A DNA stretch of 20,312 bases from a virus: IMG/VR virus record IMGVR_UViG_3300049783_001023, positions 1-20,312 of that record; one strand, given 5' to 3'. Below are positions 16,601 through 20,312 of this stretch, in pieces. How positions within the stretch are numbered: the stretch's first letter is position 1; every line of letters begins with the position of its first letter. Both the position numbers and the translations under genes were made by a program. A model generated the notes under the pieces. The model saw only the letters and a program-made list of their open reading frames with translations. It did no database searches and had not been told where the DNA came from.

Positions 16601-19600
16601 ATTATATCCGTCTTACCGTCCTGCATTATTTGAAGATAATACTTACCGCGAGCCAGTAAATGTTATACAAGGACACGATGGATCAATCACCGTTGCGTAC
16701 AACGATTACCGCGATGACTTATTGCTTGAGTTAGAAAGAAGAATATACAACAACACCAAGCAAGCGTACCGCGAAGACATTCTTGACATTAATACTTTTG
16801 TTGGCGGAGAATACCGCGACACAGGTTTTGATCGAAAGTTAATTGACAATGCAATGATATTTGATTTTACACAATGGTTAAGTATTGTTGGCTCGGTAGA
16901 CTACACAAAGAACGACAATTATACACGAGACGAGTCGTTTACTTACAATTACAAGTTTATGACATCGCCAAGCGGCAATCCGTTGCTAGGATACTGGCGT
17001 GCAGTTTACAAAGCAGCATACGACACTGATCGTCCACACTCTCATCCGTGGGAGATGCTAGGACTTACTACTAAGCCAGGTTGGTGGGACACTACTTACG
17101 GCCCAGCACCTTACACAGGCGACAACCTTGTATTATGGGAAGACCTTGAAAACGGTATCGTACGTGAGCCAAACAAAGAATTAGTATTACGATCTAAGTA
17201 TGCTCGTCCTGGATTATCAAAACACGTTCCTTCAGGCAGCCAGGGCGAATTATTAAGTCCGTTAGCTTCAGGATATGCACAAGGTTACATATCAAGTTTA
17301 GCAAGTACAACATTTACATTTGGCGACGAAGCACCAGTTGAAACAGCGTGGAGACGCTCTTCAGAATTTCCGTTCAGTTTAATCACTGCTTGGATGCTTA
17401 ACCAGCCACACAAAGTAATAGGTACTGGTTTTGACTTATCTCGTATAGAGCGAGACTTAGCAGGCCAACTTGTTTATACTGAAACACATCAGCAGATTCG
17501 TCTTGTTGATTTAAAGTTTCCTAACAACACTGACGATGCAGAACGTGTAACAACTTCTGGTCTTACAAACATGATGGCTAACTATCTGTCAAGTTCAGTG
17601 CTGCTAAACTATGATAGATATATTAATTACTTAACTTCAGTTAACACGCAGCTTGGCATGAAGATTGGCGGGTTTACAGATAAAGCTAAGTTCCAAATGA
17701 TCTTAGACAGTCGTACTCCACTTAACCAAAGCAATGTGCTTATTCCAGAAGAAAACTACCAGATCTTTCTTAACACATCATCGCCTATTGAAGTCGCTAA
17801 CTACTCGGGCGTAATTATCGAAAAGCAAGCTAGCGGATTTATCATCCGTGGCTACGATCAAAACGCGCCTGGTTTTAAATACTTTAAGCCAACAGCAGTT
17901 AACAACGACCCAGTTATTAACATTGGCGGTATATCGCAATCGTTTATAGCGTGGGAAGCACGCCGCAACTATGTTGCAGGGCAGATTGTATTATTTGCAG
18001 AAAAATATTACCGTGTAAAAACTTCTCACTCAAGCGATGCTTCGTTTGAAACAGATAACTTTGCACAACTTCCGTTCTTACCAGTTGTAGGCGGGCGTAG
18101 CATTTTTGTCCGCAAGCGTTTTGATCGTCGCACAGTAGCTGATCTACCATACGGTACAACACTTAAAACTATTCAAGACGTAGCTGACTTTATGTTTGGT
18201 TACAATCAGTATTTGTTGTCTCAGGGCTTTGAATTTAACTACTTTGATAAAGACACTAACGTTGTTGAAAACTGGACACAAGCTGTTAAAGAGTTTGCAT
18301 TCTGGACTACACAAAACTGGGAAGACGGCGCAGTTATTACATTATCGCCTGGATCACAACAGTTAAAGTTTAAAAGCGAATTTTCCGTTGTTGATAACCT
18401 GTTTGATAACTTTTACGATTACAGCATTTATAAAGCAGACGGCAACAAACTTCGCGAAGAGTTTACAAGCCGCGCACGTACAAATGACAACGAGTTTACT
18501 ATTACTCCTCGCAACACAGCAGACGGCGTATACAGTATTAAGTTACCGCTTGTGCAAAAAGAGCATGTATTATTATTAGATAACCGCACAGTGTTTAACG
18601 ACATTCTGTATGATCCAGAACCAGGATACCGTCAAGAGCGTATTCGTGTTGTTGGATACCGCTCAGACGGTTGGACAGGCAGCTTAAACATTCCGGGCTT
18701 CTTCTACGATAATGCAGAGACAACAACTTGGGAACCAAACAAAGATTACCGTATTGGCGAGATGGTACAGTACAAAGAGTTTTTCTACACTGCAGATACA
18801 AAAATAGGCGGAGTATCGCAGTTTGATTCGTCAAATTGGGTTCGTTTAAATAAGCGTCCAGAGCCTAAATTATTTACAAACTTTGATTTTCATATCTCAC
18901 AGTTTGCAGATTATTATGACTTAGACACTGATAACTTTGATGCTGATCAGCAGAAACTTGCACAGCATCTTATTGGTTACCAGCAGCGCGAATACTTGCG
19001 TAACATTATTAATGATGATACTAGCCAGTACAAGTTCTACCAAGGGTTTCTTGCAGACAAAGGTACATTAAATTCACTTACTAAACTGTTTGATGCTCTT
19101 GCAGCAGCCGACAAAGAAAGCTTAGAATTTTATGAAGAATGGGCAGTAAGAATTGCACAAGTCGGTGCAGTTGACAAATACGAAGAAGTTGAATACGTTC
19201 TTGATGAGACTAAGTTTTTACTTACTCCTCAACCAATTGAGCTTACTAATAATACTGATCCAGACGATACACGTTTAATCTACCGCATTAAAGATGTAGA
19301 TACATACTTACGACCAAAAAATTATACTCACAAACCGTTTCCAGTAACACTGCCCTTAGAAGAGTTTGTACCAACTGCTGGCTATGTCCACCGCGAAGAT
19401 GCTGATTATACTGTATTTGGTTACGATGACATTCTTGATCAAGACATTGACTTACTTGCGTTTGGTGAAATTGTATGGGTTGGACGAGAAGGCCAAACAT
19501 GGAACATATATCGTTACGCATCAACTGACTATAAAGTTGAAAGTATTGATCTTGCTGATGACGGCTTAAAAAGACTTAACTTAAATATTTCTCCAAACTT

Positions 19601-20312
19601 TGAAGTTGGTGAAATTATAGGGTTAGCAGACTTAACTTCTGCTAACGGCTTTTATAAAATTGCACGTTTAGAAGATAATGCAATAGTAATTGATTCAGAA
19701 GAGCTAGAAGAGTTTGAAGAAAGAGTTCCGCTTGAGCTAGGCGATAGCACAGTTATTACTACTGAGTTAGGAGTTGAATCAGGGTTACCGAGGATTTCAG
19801 TATTTAAGTCTGTACGCTTTAGTGATGTATCAGCAGCTAATACTTTTATACAAGACAACGGAGTTGAAACTGACGACAAGCTTTGGATTGACAATGCGTT
19901 AGATAATGACTGGACTGTATTTAGAAATATTCCTAAGTACACTAATATGGCAATGACACAAAATCCAGAACCTGGTGACGGGTCTACGTTTGCTAATTTT
20001 GGATCTGTAATTGCTGTATCAGCTGATAACAAAACAGTTGTAGTAGCAGCACCTAATGGACTAACAAACAGAGCAGGATCTGGATACTTAGAAGGCAGCG
20101 TTCACATATATGAGAGACCAACAGAAACTGGTAACCTTATATACAAAGAAACATTATCGCCAGAGCTAAACATTACAGATGGAGGTCTGCAATTTGGAGC
20201 TTCGTTGACATTAAGCCCAGACAGCAAATACTTAGTAGTTGGGTCTCCTAGTGCAAGCAATGTTGCTACACGGTTTAAGGGCGAGTATTTACAAACTACT
20301 ACTTATCAACCG
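13614..20312 (+). CDS. 7: giant baseplate wedge protein in the gp7 position, partial (3' end missing)
   Basis: The frame is open for all 2233 codons to the window end; I followed it without meeting a stop. It starts at an ATG overlapping the gp6 stop (TAATG), with GGAGG 12 bases upstream. The N-terminus has LPKFFRTPTNEKFL (27-40) and SRLNSQEYYAWSPNIDWDKF (124-143), which I associate with giant wedge proteins of marine T4-like phages. RNAWTRYNRWFH (403-414) and RARRPIIEF follow. Residues about 1783-1850 (LIGYQQREYLRN and KFYQGFLADKGTLNSL) look helical. Two carbohydrate-binding-like motifs begin at W1447 and W1706. From about 2129, two FG-GAP-like blades begin with FG at 2129 and 2194. T4 gp7 has 1032 residues and I see no clear motif match to it, so the name rests on position after gp6. 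A large wedge or peripheral baseplate role is likely. Confidence 0.65.
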   Translation, partial: MAYDNDQQEFQADPNPENRKVKSTQFLPKFFRTPTNEKFLQSTMDQMIQPGQAEKISAYIGRQVSKARVKDDSYLGAVSQQRADYQLEPATVIKDDLGNVLFYKDYQDFINQTNSFNGNVENHSRLNSQEYYAWSPNIDWDKFTNFREYFWLPNGPQVISVFGQTKEVTSTYNVTVSDQGDNFAYEFSSTGTTANPSIKLYRGQTYSFVIDAENYPLAIATSRSFIEEDPNNPASLYKDGIVKFDTEGNEVTDLYISNGVVQFTVPENAPDTLYYVSSTAINTSGYFKVYDIDASSEIDVENEILGKTAYSTGAGFALSNGMKVVFTGTVTPAKYAEGEWYVDGVGDGIVLIDSSDLEIPASYSTDLPIPFDTDGFDRLPFDNASSYAGDKDYIVINRASKDRNAWTRYNRWFHRSVIEQAAVLNGQPVDNDINQRARRPIIEFDAGIKIYNFGTEAKADIDLIDDFTTDAFSIIEGSIGYNIDGVNLAEGMRVLFTADPDSFVSGRIFEVKFVTFENKRQITLTETNDTLPLENETVLVKQGTNAGLIYFYNGTEWIAGQEKTATNQTPKFDLYDNEENSFADNLAYPSTTFAGNPVFTYKVGNGTNDVELGFPVSYRAFENIGDLVFSYNLLQQTNTFTTNNTVIALESKQGYLRCYTTRTDYSYTNGWKKGRKLSDQKVVQQYFGADQANDFAIDVYDKSGDITDLRVFVSVNNSFKSDGVDYEITRINGVAYVRFVRDLTANDRVVIKTSSTTPKNSNGYYEIPSNLERNPLNNDLNEFTLGEVNDHVGGIVEEVFGFTGAFPGSSNLRDLGNVASFGKTFVKHSSPFNLANFHITNRDYNIIKALRYNRKEYAKFKRVFMQKAFNLGFDGPVKQHVDKIFEAINKDKTEAMPFYFSDMVPTRSSVRVEYTVTDSRNEFYALGEIFDDTKVAEKAVLVYLNGTQLVKGQDYTFNTDGFCVITAEKAVDDIIEIYEYDSTDGCYVPPTPSKLGLYPSYRPALFEDNTYREPVNVIQGHDGSITVAYNDYRDDLLLELERRIYNNTKQAYREDILDINTFVGGEYRDTGFDRKLIDNAMIFDFTQWLSIVGSVDYTKNDNYTRDESFTYNYKFMTSPSGNPLLGYWRAVYKAAYDTDRPHSHPWEMLGLTTKPGWWDTTYGPAPYTGDNLVLWEDLENGIVREPNKELVLRSKYARPGLSKHVPSGSQGELLSPLASGYAQGYISSLASTTFTFGDEAPVETAWRRSSEFPFSLITAWMLNQPHKVIGTGFDLSRIERDLAGQLVYTETHQQIRLVDLKFPNNTDDAERVTTSGLTNMMANYLSSSVLLNYDRYINYLTSVNTQLGMKIGGFTDKAKFQMILDSRTPLNQSNVLIPEENYQIFLNTSSPIEVANYSGVIIEKQASGFIIRGYDQNAPGFKYFKPTAVNNDPVINIGGISQSFIAWEARRNYVAGQIVLFAEKYYRVKTSHSSDASFETDNFAQLPFLPVVGGRSIFVRKRFDRRTVADLPYGTTLKTIQDVADFMFGYNQYLLSQGFEFNYFDKDTNVVENWTQAVKEFAFWTTQNWEDGAVITLSPGSQQLKFKSEFSVVDNLFDNFYDYSIYKADGNKLREEFTSRARTNDNEFTITPRNTADGVYSIKLPLVQKEHVLLLDNRTVFNDILYDPEPGYRQERIRVVGYRSDGWTGSLNIPGFFYDNAETTTWEPNKDYRIGEMVQYKEFFYTADTKIGGVSQFDSSNWVRLNKRPEPKLFTNFDFHISQFADYYDLDTDNFDADQQKLAQHLIGYQQREYLRNIINDDTSQYKFYQGFLADKGTLNSLTKLFDALAAADKESLEFYEEWAVRIAQVGAVDKYEEVEYVLDETKFLLTPQPIELTNNTDPDDTRLIYRIKDVDTYLRPKNYTHKPFPVTLPLEEFVPTAGYVHREDADYTVFGYDDILDQDIDLLAFGEIVWVGREGQTWNIYRYASTDYKVESIDLADDGLKRLNLNISPNFEVGEIIGLADLTSANGFYKIARLEDNAIVIDSEELEEFEERVPLELGDSTVITTELGVESGLPRISVFKSVRFSDVSAANTFIQDNGVETDDKLWIDNALDNDWTVFRNIPKYTNMAMTQNPEPGDGSTFANFGSVIAVSADNKTVVVAAPNGLTNRAGSGYLEGSVHIYERPTETGNLIYKETLSPELNITDGGLQFGASLTLSPDSKYLVVGSPSASNVATRFKGEYLQTTTYQP

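Noticed and set aside
19652-20032. 126-codon open frame antisense to the giant wedge gene
   Set aside because: Ser/Leu-rich low-complexity translation typical of a shadow frame; the plus-strand frame is continuous and motif-bearing.

Overview
The window is part of a T4-like myovirus genome. The gene content (recombination proteins gp46 and gp47, late sigma factor gp55, then baseplate genes), the tight ATGA/TAATG junctions and AT-rich sequence point to a marine T4-like phage of the cyanophage/pelagiphage kind rather than an enteric one. Several proteins differ from their T4 counterparts in ways I associate with marine relatives: a long gp46 P-loop insert, a long gp55, a gp5 without the inserted lysozyme, and a giant protein in the gp7 position. 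No integrase, tRNA, CRISPR array or insertion sequence is visible, and the host cannot be named from this window.

Minus strand, 1-2943 (early/middle module): reading leftwards from a promoter near 2970, the order is gp55, a 65-residue Cys/His-containing small protein, gp47 and gp46 (cut by the window start). This keeps the T4 order 55-47-46. It links the late-transcription switch to the recombination/DNA-processing nuclease. Three of the four genes appear to start with TTG behind a near-identical AGGAG leader.

Divergent junction, 2944-3028: only 85 bases separate the modules. A near-consensus sigma-70 promoter fires leftwards. Directly abutting its -35 box is a weaker T4-late-like box that would fire rightwards into the baseplate operon.

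Plus strand, 3029-20312 (late module): the order is gp48 (tube cap), gp53 (wedge), a 786-residue hub-like protein, gp5 (spike with a C-terminal muralytic-like domain), a NlpC/P60-type peptidoglycan hydrolase, gp25 (wedge), gp6 (wedge, enlarged) and a giant gp7-position wedge protein still open at the window end (at least 2233 codons). Most junctions overlap or are a few bases apart, so this looks like one or two polycistronic messages. A second late-type box lies before gp6. Together these genes encode the central hub, puncturing spike and wedges of the baseplate, with two candidate cell-wall-degrading activities side by side.

No stretch above 300 bases lacks a gene. The points most worth a second look are the TTG-start translation pattern, the long internal insert in gp55, the paired muralytic genes, and the carbohydrate-binding-like and FG-GAP-like repeats inside the giant wedge protein.

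(Form note: the original answer gave no confidence numbers for features; the required values were filled in on rewriting from the wording of each evidence text.)
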